This document shows positions 7,472 to 14,056 of a stretch of DNA of 57,663 nucleotides, one piece after another. How positions within the stretch are numbered: position 1 is the first letter of the stretch; the number at the start of each line of letters is the position of its first letter. The position numbers and the translations under genes were made by a program. Under the pieces are notes generated by a model, which ran no database searches, had not been told where the DNA came from, and saw only the letters and a list, made by a program, of their open reading frames with translations. Source of the DNA: a virus; the IMG/VR virus record IMGVR_UViG_3300034062_002204, positions 1 through 57,663 of that record; one strand, 5' to 3'.

Positions 7472-8525
7472 GCTTCGTCTGTCAAGCGAATATGGTGTGT
7501 ATTCTAAACAACACAATCAATATCCAAATCTGTACCAATTCACTTATGATCAGATTGAATCTTCGAAGATCAAAGATCATCCGATCGTGCGAGAATCTCG
7601 TGGTATTATCCTGGATCGTGATGCCTCTTGGTCGGTAGTTGCTCGTCCTTTCGATCGATTCTTTAATTGGGGCGAGAATGTCACTGAAGTTAACTTTGAT
7701 TGGTCTTCCTTTGTAGCACAAGAAAAGATTGACGGATCATTAATGATCCTATACAATTATCTTGGTAAATGGAATGTTGCCACCAAAGGTTCTCCTGATG
7801 CGAATGGTACTATCGGTGATAATTCGTTCACATTCGCTGAGTTATTCTGGGAAACCTTCAAACAACAAATGTATTCTGTTTCTGATCTAGATCCTAGAAA
7901 TACATATATGTTTGAATTGACTTCAAAGTATAATCGTGTAGTTACTTCTCAGTTGAATAACGAAGGCAAGTTAACTCTAATTGGTGTTCGTGATAATAAT
8001 ACTGGTCAAGAGTTTCCAGTTTCTTTGTACAAAGATATCTTCGATGTGGTTCGATCATATGATATGAATACTATCGATGAGATCTTAATTGCAGCAAAAG
8101 AACTCGATCCTTCTAAACAAGAAGGCTTCGTTCTAGTTGATAAGAACTATAATAGAATCAAAGTTAAGTCAGAGAAGTATGTTTTGATTCATCATCTGAA
8201 TTCTGGTAACGTTCGCCGCAGCTTACTAAATCTTTGGAAATCAGGAGATTCGGAAGAGCTATTATCATATCATACGGAATTTCGAAATGAATTTAATAAT
8301 TTAGATGCGTCTATTCATTTATTATGCCAAGAAATAGACAATGGATGGTCGATGACAAAACACATCATTGATAGGAAAGAATTTGCTTTAACTGTTAATC
8401 AATACTACAAACATATTTCATCTGCCCTTTTTATGAAAAAAGATAATAAATTGAAAAATACAATAGATTATTTTAAAAATATGGATATTAAAAAATTAGA
8501 AAAAATATTAGACTTTGTTATCTGA
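7428..8525 (+). CDS. rnlA: T4 Rnl1-type RNA ligase
   Basis: 365 residues (T4 Rnl1 is 374). The nucleotidyl-transfer motif I is QEKIDG with the adenylated Lys at about residue 100. RESRGIILD and ARPFDRFFNWGE upstream match T4 Rnl1 (CRGIMFE, SRPMEKFFNL). Motif IV-like QEGFVLVD and motif V-like RIKVKSEKYV follow. It seals 5'-phosphate/3'-OH RNA ends and, with the PseT protein at 27492-28433, repairs host or phage tRNAs cut by anticodon nucleases. The end overlaps the convergent homing endonuclease gene by 18 nt. Confidence 0.92.
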   Translation: MLELQKFLNTNFGDRLRLSSEYGVYSKQHNQYPNLYQFTYDQIESSKIKDHPIVRESRGIILDRDASWSVVARPFDRFFNWGENVTEVNFDWSSFVAQEKIDGSLMILYNYLGKWNVATKGSPDANGTIGDNSFTFAELFWETFKQQMYSVSDLDPRNTYMFELTSKYNRVVTSQLNNEGKLTLIGVRDNNTGQEFPVSLYKDIFDVVRSYDMNTIDEILIAAKELDPSKQEGFVLVDKNYNRIKVKSEKYVLIHHLNSGNVRRSLLNLWKSGDSEELLSYHTEFRNEFNNLDASIHLLCQEIDNGWSMTKHIIDRKEFALTVNQYYKHISSALFMKKDNKLKNTIDYFKNMDIKKLEKILDFVI

Positions 8526-9329
8526 AATACGAGAAAGACGATTATTTTTTCTAGTTTCTACCATTTGAGATTTTTGTTTCAAACTAATAATTCGTCCTGG
8601 AATAAGTAAATGATTTGTATCGTCGATATGTTCTAGATCCTTTACTTTAATAAATATATTTTTTGTCCCATCATTATACCACTTCCCTCCCTTATTATTT
8701 TTCTTATTTTTATTTTCTATCAAAGAGGCGGACCGTTTTTTCTTCGTTTCTTCAGATTGTTTTTTATTAAAAGAAGGATTTTTAGAACCCAATTTAGATT
8801 CAGACATATTTTTTTTCTGTTTATCGGTTCTTTTTTGTCCGACGACATATGTATTGCCCAATTTAGATAAACCCATTTTCTTACGGTGAATTTCAGATTT
8901 TCTTTTACCTAGTAGTGCAGCAGATATTTCGGCTTTGGTTTCTGGAGTGTGGTTCTTTCCATACCTAGGAGACTTTTCTCCAGTTTTTCCATACATAGGA
9001 GACTTTTCTCCAGACCTTTTGTCTAGTGCTTCCGGAGTGTATTTATAACCAGACACCCCTTCCCCGCCATCGGTCTTATTTCTCAGGATTCCTGTTCCTA
9101 GATCTTTTCGACCATAAAACTGTATTAGTCTTATTTCTTCGTCGAAGGCTTCTGATTCTGACAGATTTTCGAAGAGAATAGATATTCTAGAAGATTCAAC
9201 AGGACGAAATCGTCTCTTACACCAGGCTCTGTTACCCTGACCTTTTCCAATATAATATGGAGTCCCATCTTCTCTTAGAAAAGCATAGACATAGAATCTG
9301 GCTGGGTCTTTATAAATAGTTTTAGACAT
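8508..9329 (-). CDS. GIY-YIG homing endonuclease with NUMOD3 repeats
   Basis: 273 residues from the ATG at 9329, which has GGGAGG 8 nt upstream. GIY-YIG domain: FYVYAFLREDGTPYYIGKG, the Arg in NRAW, and Glu in FDEEIRLI. Then several NUMOD3 DNA-binding units (for example SPMYGKTGEKSPRYGK and SKLGSKNPSFNKKQSEETK), as in T4 Seg/Mob-type enzymes. It stands free between the RNA ligase and a GNAT gene and probably spreads itself by cutting related phages lacking it. Confidence 0.92.
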   Translation of the reverse strand: MSKTIYKDPARFYVYAFLREDGTPYYIGKGQGNRAWCKRRFRPVESSRISILFENLSESEAFDEEIRLIQFYGRKDLGTGILRNKTDGGEGVSGYKYTPEALDKRSGEKSPMYGKTGEKSPRYGKNHTPETKAEISAALLGKRKSEIHRKKMGLSKLGNTYVVGQKRTDKQKKNMSESKLGSKNPSFNKKQSEETKKKRSASLIENKNKKNNKGGKWYNDGTKNIFIKVKDLEHIDDTNHLLIPGRIISLKQKSQMVETRKNNRLSRISDNKV

Positions 9330-9364
9330 ATAAGCTACCTCCCAAGTAGTTTGTGTGTTCAGAT

Positions 9365-9388
9365 GGGAGAAAGCGAACACTTTCTCCC
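9365..9388 (-). promoter_or_regulatory. Leader hairpin downstream of a late-type promoter
   Basis: GGGAGAAAG and CTTTCTCCC pair around a 6-nt loop between the late-type promoter at 9395 and the homing endonuclease start. It may sequester or stabilise the leader. Confidence 0.5.
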
Positions 9389-9394
9389 CATAAT

Positions 9395-9402
9395 TATTTA
9401 TA
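9395..9402 (-). promoter_or_regulatory. T4-type late promoter (TATAAATA)
   Basis: A perfect TATAAATA on the minus strand, the consensus read by the gp55/gp33 form of host RNA polymerase, 66 nt before the homing endonuclease ATG. Confidence 0.6.
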
Positions 9403-9541
9403 AAAATATATTCTTGACTATTTTATCAGAATTTGAAATTATCAAAGTTCTTCTTATATGAAGATCCTCACCGTACTTGCGAATTGTATGAAAGTTCTAA
9501 TTGGTATAAGTTTAAGAAATTCATTCGCTTAGAAAAATAAA
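9403..9541. other. Intergenic rearrangement scar
   Basis: About 9425-9460 repeats, with a few changes, the last codons of the gp41 gene (KKNFDNFKF and stop; 10380-10410). Next to it, on the plus strand, 9465-9540 reads as a short C-terminal frame (DPHRTCELYESSNWYKF...) ending in TAA with no start. The gap looks like debris of recombination. Confidence 0.5.
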
Positions 9542-9556
9542 GGGGCCGCTGGCCCC
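9542..9556 (-). terminator. Rho-independent terminator after the GNAT gene
   Basis: GGGGCC-AGC-GGCCCC followed by TTTATTTTT on the minus strand, directly at the stop of the 9556-10368 gene. Confidence 0.8.
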
Positions 9557-10368
9557 TATTTCTTTATTTGTAATAACATTTTCTGAAGTGCGTTAAATAG
9601 ATTCTTCTCATTAGAGAATTGTTCATAATTCATCATTAATTCTAAATCGTTATCTAACTTGGAATTAGTATTTGTCATAATCAATAAAGACTCATATTCT
9701 TCATATCCTTCCGTGTCAACATAAACAGATTCGACGGATTCAACTCCATCTGGAGTCATAAACACTGCAGACAATTCATCAGGATTTTCTGGAATAGAAG
9801 TAAGTTTATCTGACAAAGAAATAGATTCTATAAAATCATCTTTTGTTCTTTGTAACTCTTTGGATACAAATAATCTGACGCCAAGTATTGCCCAAATCTT
9901 GATTCCTTCTCTTCCATATAAATTCTTCCACATCTTTCTTGCACCAGCAGATTGAGTATCTAATGCTGCAAGATTGATTCCCCTCTTTATCAATCCCATA
10001 TATGTTGTAGGCATAATTCCTTTTCCAATATATTCTGTTTTCAAATATGAATTGATGATCTCATAAAAATCATATCCGTACCGATTATATATTGGTCTCT
10101 TGTATAGATGCAACATACCAATACATCTTGGGGTCTTGTTGACCATAACCCAATTAGTTATGTATGTTACTGGCCCCTTTGTAAAATATCTGACTTCTAT
10201 AATAATATCATCTTTTGTTTTAAACAAAAGAGGCTTATCAAATTCACTATATATTGTTGCATATTCTTGTGAACTTGGAAAATCTCGTGTTGATTTAGCG
10301 AAATCTTTCGTGATTGAAAGATTTCGCTGTAATTCTACTATATGATTAGAAAATTCTTTAAATAACAT
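9556..10368 (-). CDS. GNAT-like acetyltransferase, possible packaged protein
   Basis: 270 residues. The middle has a GNAT-like order: a strand with VTYITNWVMVNKTPRCIGMLHLYK, then YLKTEYIGKGIMPTTYMGLIKRG (the acetyl-CoA loop region) and a SAGARKMWKNLYG segment also seen in the GNAT protein at 37469. The N-terminus MLFKEFSNHIVELQ resembles the short Phe-rich peptide ending hydrophobic-x-Glu shared by several proteins here. No ribosome site is visible; the start is 11 nt after the gp41 stop. Confidence 0.65.
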   Translation of the reverse strand: MLFKEFSNHIVELQRNLSITKDFAKSTRDFPSSQEYATIYSEFDKPLLFKTKDDIIIEVRYFTKGPVTYITNWVMVNKTPRCIGMLHLYKRPIYNRYGYDFYEIINSYLKTEYIGKGIMPTTYMGLIKRGINLAALDTQSAGARKMWKNLYGREGIKIWAILGVRLFVSKELQRTKDDFIESISLSDKLTSIPENPDELSAVFMTPDGVESVESVYVDTEGYEEYESLLIMTNTNSKLDNDLELMMNYEQFSNEKNLFNALQKMLLQIKK

Positions 10369-10379
10369 ACATATATTTA

Positions 10380-11780
10380 TTAGAATTTGAAATTATCGAA
10401 GTTCTTCTTATATTTCGAAGAACCATATCCTGAATCAAATTCACCATAATTATTATCCTGATAAGGATCTTGAATACCACCTTCTCCATCAATCTGAATA
10501 TCACCGATATCAAATAATCTCATCTTAGATCTATCAATACCAACCAAGAATTTCTTATTCTTAGTCACATCATTATATCTATTCTTCAACTGTTTAATCA
10601 TCAACTGACCAAGTTTTTCTAATTCTTCTGTATTAATTAGAGCAATCATGAAATCGCAAGTGGCGGCGACGCCGAAACTTTCTGCAATATCACCCATACC
10701 AGCATCAGAATCAGACGCTCCAGATCTCGTAAATTGTGATGCGGATACGATCGGAAGATTAGCTTCTACAGCAAGACCACGAACTTCTTCAGCAATAGAC
10801 TTAACCAACATATAAGAATTTACTTGACCGTTATTCTTAATTCTTGAAGAAGCACAAATATTCAAATAATCAATATAGATAATATCTGGAATAAACTTCT
10901 TCTTTAGAGCAAGTTCATGTAGAAGATATCTGAAGTGTGATACGTTGGCTGAACCAGTTGGATATTCCTTGATAACCAACTTGCCTGGTGTTCGACTTTC
11001 TAACTTATTAATTAGTGATAAGAATTGTTTCTTAGAAATTTGTTTTAGAGTATCTAAGGTAATATCCAATAGATTCGCATCAATTCTCTCGGCGATTCTT
11101 TCTTCAGCCATTTCACATGTAATATACAAAACATTCTTACCATCAAGAACATTAGAAGCTGCCATATGACACATCGCCAAAGTTTTTCCAGCATTAACAC
11201 CACCAAGAATTAAGTTTAGCGTTTTTCTCGGAAGTCCTCCACCAGTAATAAGATTTAAATTCTGGATATCAAAACGAATTCTCTCTTCTTTCTTATGATA
11301 AAATTCAAATCTTGTTTCTGCATCAGAAACAAAATCATGACCAACTGATGGATCGAATGTAATTGCAAGAGCTTCTTTAAGAATTTCAGGAATAGAACCT
11401 TTATCTCTAGTATCTTTTTCATCAGATATAATCTTAATAGAATCTAAGATTGCATTATGCAATGATTTTTCTTTACAAAATGATTCAGTCTGTTTGATCA
11501 AGAATTTTAAATCAGTTTGCTCATTCTTCGACCAAGAATCTAATAGATTAGATATTACTTCTGAGTCTTCAATTTTAATCTTCTTAGATTCAGAAGTCAT
11601 AATCTTAATAGCTTCTACGGAAGCTTGTTTATTATATTCTGTGACAAACGAATTAATGAATTTAAATATACTTCTATCATTATGATCCGAAAAATATTCA
11701 GACTTTAGAAAGGGTAATACTGATCTAGTATATTCTTCGTTATGTAAGAGATTCTTTAAAACCAAATGTTCAATTTTCAT
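10380..11780 (-). CDS. 41: gp41-like replicative DNA helicase (DnaB family)
   Basis: 466 residues from the ATG at 11780, preceded by AGGAG (T4 gp41 is 475). RecA-fold core: Walker A GGVNAGKTLAM, Walker B IIYIDYLN, motif H4-like QFTRSGASDSD and an acidic/Gly-rich C-terminal tail. It is the 5'-3' hexameric helicase that unwinds ahead of gp43 and loads the primase, with gp59 as loader. The first codons overlap the preceding small gene by 11 nt, so translation is probably coupled to it. Confidence 0.96.
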   Translation of the reverse strand: MKIEHLVLKNLLHNEEYTRSVLPFLKSEYFSDHNDRSIFKFINSFVTEYNKQASVEAIKIMTSESKKIKIEDSEVISNLLDSWSKNEQTDLKFLIKQTESFCKEKSLHNAILDSIKIISDEKDTRDKGSIPEILKEALAITFDPSVGHDFVSDAETRFEFYHKKEERIRFDIQNLNLITGGGLPRKTLNLILGGVNAGKTLAMCHMAASNVLDGKNVLYITCEMAEERIAERIDANLLDITLDTLKQISKKQFLSLINKLESRTPGKLVIKEYPTGSANVSHFRYLLHELALKKKFIPDIIYIDYLNICASSRIKNNGQVNSYMLVKSIAEEVRGLAVEANLPIVSASQFTRSGASDSDAGMGDIAESFGVAATCDFMIALINTEELEKLGQLMIKQLKNRYNDVTKNKKFLVGIDRSKMRLFDIGDIQIDGEGGIQDPYQDNNYGEFDSGYGSSKYKKNFDNFKF

Positions 11781-11991
11781 AATTAGTTTTCTCCTGTGAT
11801 AACGACCAAGAATTAGAGTCTGAACCTGAGCCTGAAGAAGATAAATTTGCAGACCAAGATTCTGATTTGGGTATCTCTCCGGACCAAGACCAGGATCCCG
11901 ATCTGCGTGAATTTCCAATTCCACTCCATGATCCAGAAAATAAACGAGTCCAATATATATATTCTGATTTCTTTCTTAATTTGTGAATCAT
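11770..11991 (-). CDS. Small Ser/Trp/Gly-rich repeat protein (fourth of cluster)
   Basis: 73 residues: basic start MIHKLRKKSEYIYWTR, then an irregular Ser-X run (GSWSWSG, SESWSANLSSSGSGSD). The ATG overlaps the TGA of the preceding gene (ATGA) and the stop overlaps the gp41 start, so it is embedded in the uvsX-41 operon by translational coupling. Shares the basic head and Ser-X body with the genes at 12214 and 12386. No known family recognised. Confidence 0.55.
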   Translation of the reverse strand: MIHKLRKKSEYIYWTRLFSGSWSGIGNSRRSGSWSWSGEIPKSESWSANLSSSGSGSDSNSWSLSQEKTNYEN

Positions 11992-12182
11992 AAATTGGAT
12001 GTCCCGGATTTAGAACCATATCGATATCTACTGTCGGTAATCCATGATAGATAATGATTAGATTGGCCAGACTTAGAAGATAAGAAGATACTCGAAGAGG
12101 TTCCGCATCTATGGAGACCGGAGAAGAACCTCTTCTTGGAATTAAATCTCAATCTAATAGATTTTCTTTTTGTTGTTAACAT
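11988..12182 (-). CDS. Small basic Ser-rich protein (third of cluster)
   Basis: 64 residues, very basic N-terminal half (MLTTKRKSIRLRFNSKKRFF) and Ser-rich C-terminal half, one Cys. Ends in the ATGA overlap with the next gene. Ribosome site weak (GGAAAT directly before ATG). The opposite strand also reads acidic peptides but those frames have no start and are broken by stops. Confidence 0.5.
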   Translation of the reverse strand: MLTTKRKSIRLRFNSKKRFFSGLHRCGTSSSIFLSSKSGQSNHYLSWITDSRYRYGSKSGTSNL

Positions 12183-12213
12183 ATTTCCATTTATCTTGAA
12201 TAATCTAGAATAA

Positions 12214-12381
12214 TTAATTTCCAGACCTAGACCAAGACCTAGACCTAGACCTAGACCAAGACTCAGACCTAGACTCAGACCTAGACCAAGACCCAGACCT
12301 AGACCTAGACCTAGACCAAGACCAAGACCAAGACCCAGACCTAGACCAAATAATTCTTTTGTAAATTGATTTCTTTATCAT
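12214..12381 (-). CDS. (Ser-X)n dipeptide-repeat protein (second of cluster)
   Basis: 55 residues: MIKKSIYKRIIW then about 20 Ser-X pairs, X being Arg, Gly, Trp or Glu. Encoded by hexamers TCT(A/G/T)GG, with TCTGAG for Glu. It is a tandem copy of the gene at 12386-12592 with the same 12-residue head. Its ATG is 5 nt after the stop of that gene and no promoter lies in between. Confidence 0.6.
   Translation of the reverse strand: MIKKSIYKRIIWSRSGSWSWSWSRSRSRSGSWSRSESRSESWSRSRSRSWSRSGN
12222..12348. repeat. Hexanucleotide array 1
   Basis: About 21 copies of GACC(T/A/C)A or GACTCA on the plus strand (TNGGTC on the minus). Inside the second Ser-X gene. Followed by a 40-bp flank that is repeated after array 2. 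Confidence 0.9.
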
Positions 12382-12385
12382 ATTT

Positions 12386-12592
12386 TTAGTTAGACCTAGA
12401 CCCAGACCTAGACCTAGACCAAGACTCAGACCTAGACCCAGACCAAGACCAAGACCCAGACCCAGACCAAGACCTAGACCTAGACCCAGACCAAGACCCA
12501 GACCCAGACCCAGACCCAGACCAAGACCAAGACCCAGACTCAGACCTAGACCTAGACCCAATATTTTTTTTGTAAATTGATTTCTTTATCAT
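12386..12592 (-). CDS. (Ser-X)n dipeptide-repeat protein with its own promoter
   Basis: 68 residues: basic head MIKKSIYKKNIG, then Ser at every other position for about 56 residues with Arg, Gly, Trp or Glu between. The ATG at 12592 lies 6 nt after a TATAAT with a TTGACT 17 nt further upstream, the same leaderless promoter class used by other genes here; this is the main reason to take it as a real gene. One variable base in TCTNGG switches Arg/Gly/Trp. No known family; the product could bind nucleic acid (Arg/Ser) or membranes (Trp). Confidence 0.65.
   Translation of the reverse strand: MIKKSIYKKNIGSRSRSESGSWSWSGSGSGSGSWSGSRSRSWSGSGSWSWSGSRSESWSRSRSGSRSN
12391..12561. repeat. Hexanucleotide array 2
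   Basis: About 28 copies of the same hexamer family as array 1, with the same 3' flank (TTGTAAATTGATTTCTTTAT) after it. The two array-plus-flank blocks form a tandem duplication. Confidence 0.9.
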
Positions 12593-12598
12593 ATTACA

Positions 12599-12627
12599 AT
12601 TATAACTTATTTTGTAATATTAGTCAA
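12599..12627 (-). promoter_or_regulatory. Leaderless-type promoter of the Ser-X cluster
   Basis: TTGACT, 17-nt spacer, TATAAT, 6 nt to ATG 12592. It overlaps the last codons of the 12607-12945 gene. Confidence 0.75.
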
Positions 12628-12945
12628 CTGGGAATCATTTGCATGCAAAATAGCATATTCTAATATCTTCTTAATTAATTTCTTGACAATTTGAATCAGA
12701 GTTTTATCATTACTGGATACATTATTGGGAGAGTACACAACTGTCATATCAAACGTCAATATAGAAGAATCTTCTTCTTCACAAGTTATATCTGTTATTT
12801 CTATAATAGTTTCTTTATGTTTTCCTTCATCTAATCTCAATAATATCTTTTCGTTATTGTTGTGTTCTGTAATAAAGAACGATGCTTTCATATCTGAAAA
12901 TGGTACTATCTTATATGATTCTTCTTTTTGTTTAGTATTTTTCAT
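12607..12945 (-). CDS. Hypothetical protein, 112 residues, between uvsX and 41
   Basis: Starts after GGAGATATAA. Soluble, alternating strands then a C-terminal helix with IVKKLIKKILEYAIL. In T4 the place between uvsX and 41 is held by gene 40 (114 residues), but I see no clear sequence likeness, so only the position matches. Confidence 0.7.
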   Translation of the reverse strand: MKNTKQKEESYKIVPFSDMKASFFITEHNNNEKILLRLDEGKHKETIIEITDITCEEEDSSILTFDMTVVYSPNNVSSNDKTLIQIVKKLIKKILEYAILHANDSQLTNITK

Positions 12946-12961
12946 TTATATCTCCAAAAGA

Positions 12962-12980
12962 AAGAGGACTTAGTCCTCTT
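12962..12980 (-). terminator. Terminator at the uvsX stop
   Basis: AAGAGGAC-TAA-GTCCTCTT followed by TCTTTT; the uvsX stop codon is in the loop. The next gene's GGAG follows directly, so read-through is likely partial. Confidence 0.6.
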
Positions 12981-14010
12981 CTGCATATTCTTCCGTTGTT
13001 TCATCTTCTACAATCTTATTAGATAACTTAAATTTATAGATAACATAATCTTGAAAAGTTTTATCTTGCATAATAGATTCCCAAAAATCTTCAGTATTTG
13101 TGGCATCTAATCGATAATTCTTATCTTCTCCTACTTTTTGGTACCATCCATTTTTTGGCTTGATTACATGTCCCGATTCCAAAGCGAGATCCATCAATCC
13201 AGAATATTTACTAATTCCGTCATTGAATTTAACTTGAAATGTTAATTTACTCTTCTCTTTTACGAATCTAGATTTCTCAATGTTGATAGTAAAATTATAA
13301 CCCACTAGATCGGTACCATCTTTTTCTTGTGTGCGTGTTACAATAAAAATCTGATTTGCAGAATATGTCACTGATGTACCACCACCAACGACGGCTTTAG
13401 AGTAGAGCTCCATTGTAGCATAAACGTGATTTATTACAAGACAAGGAATATCTTTCATAGTAAGATGGGGAGTAATGATTCTCAACAATGATCGAATCGA
13501 TTTTGCTCTGGTCATATCTGCAACTGATTTTTCATCAACAGCATCATCTACTTCTTTCTTAGAAGAAAGCGATCCTAATGAATCAATCATGACGAATACT
13601 TTATCACCACGTTGTATTTCATTCAATCGTTTGACTATATCAAATTTAAGTTGTTCGATATGTTCGATTGGAATATGAATGATTCTAGAAGCGTCGATTC
13701 CATACATCTCAAGATATTCTGGTGTAATACCAAACTCAGAATCATAGAGAAGTGCTACGGAATCTTCATACTTATCAAAGTAAGCCTTCATACAATAAAG
13801 AGAAAGAAGTGTCTTGTATGACTTTGATTGTCCGGCAACTACAGTTAAACCTGGAACTAGACCACCATTCAGATCTCCAGAAAATGCAATATTTAAGATA
13901 GGAAGTTCGGTGCTAATGCAATCTTTAATATTGAAGAACGATGATTCGGATAAGATCTCTGCGTTTTTTACAGATCCTGCTTTTTGTAATTTGTCTAATA
14001 GTTTACTCAT
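12970..14010 (-). CDS. uvsX: UvsX-like RecA-family recombinase
   Basis: 346 residues (T4 UvsX 391). Walker A-type AGQSKSYKT (T4: GPSKSFKS) at about residue 59, Walker B VFVMIDSLGSL, and the L2 neighbourhood GGGTSVTYSAN. Catalyses strand exchange on gp32-coated DNA with UvsY as mediator. The ATG is preceded by AAAGGAAACAA. Head of the uvsX-41 operon. Confidence 0.95.
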   Translation of the reverse strand: MSKLLDKLQKAGSVKNAEILSESSFFNIKDCISTELPILNIAFSGDLNGGLVPGLTVVAGQSKSYKTLLSLYCMKAYFDKYEDSVALLYDSEFGITPEYLEMYGIDASRIIHIPIEHIEQLKFDIVKRLNEIQRGDKVFVMIDSLGSLSSKKEVDDAVDEKSVADMTRAKSIRSLLRIITPHLTMKDIPCLVINHVYATMELYSKAVVGGGTSVTYSANQIFIVTRTQEKDGTDLVGYNFTINIEKSRFVKEKSKLTFQVKFNDGISKYSGLMDLALESGHVIKPKNGWYQKVGEDKNYRLDATNTEDFWESIMQDKTFQDYVIYKFKLSNKIVEDETTEEYAEED

Positions 14011-14056
14011 TTGTTTCCTTTTGCTGTTTGATACAGGAGCTACCTGTGTTTAATAT

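Noticed and set aside
11797-12350. Plus-strand acidic Asp-X/Glu-rich frames across the same region
   Set aside because: No start codons, interrupted by stops and frame changes; they mirror the Ser-X coding on the minus strand.
12214-12561. Gly-Leu dipeptide-repeat protein in another minus-strand frame
   Set aside because: It needs a TTG start without promoter or ribosome site, and the Ser-X frame has an ATG and a promoter in the right place.
12222-12561. CRISPR array or iteron-type origin
   Set aside because: Units are 6 bp without spacers and are explained by coding repeats; an origin role cannot be shown from sequence.
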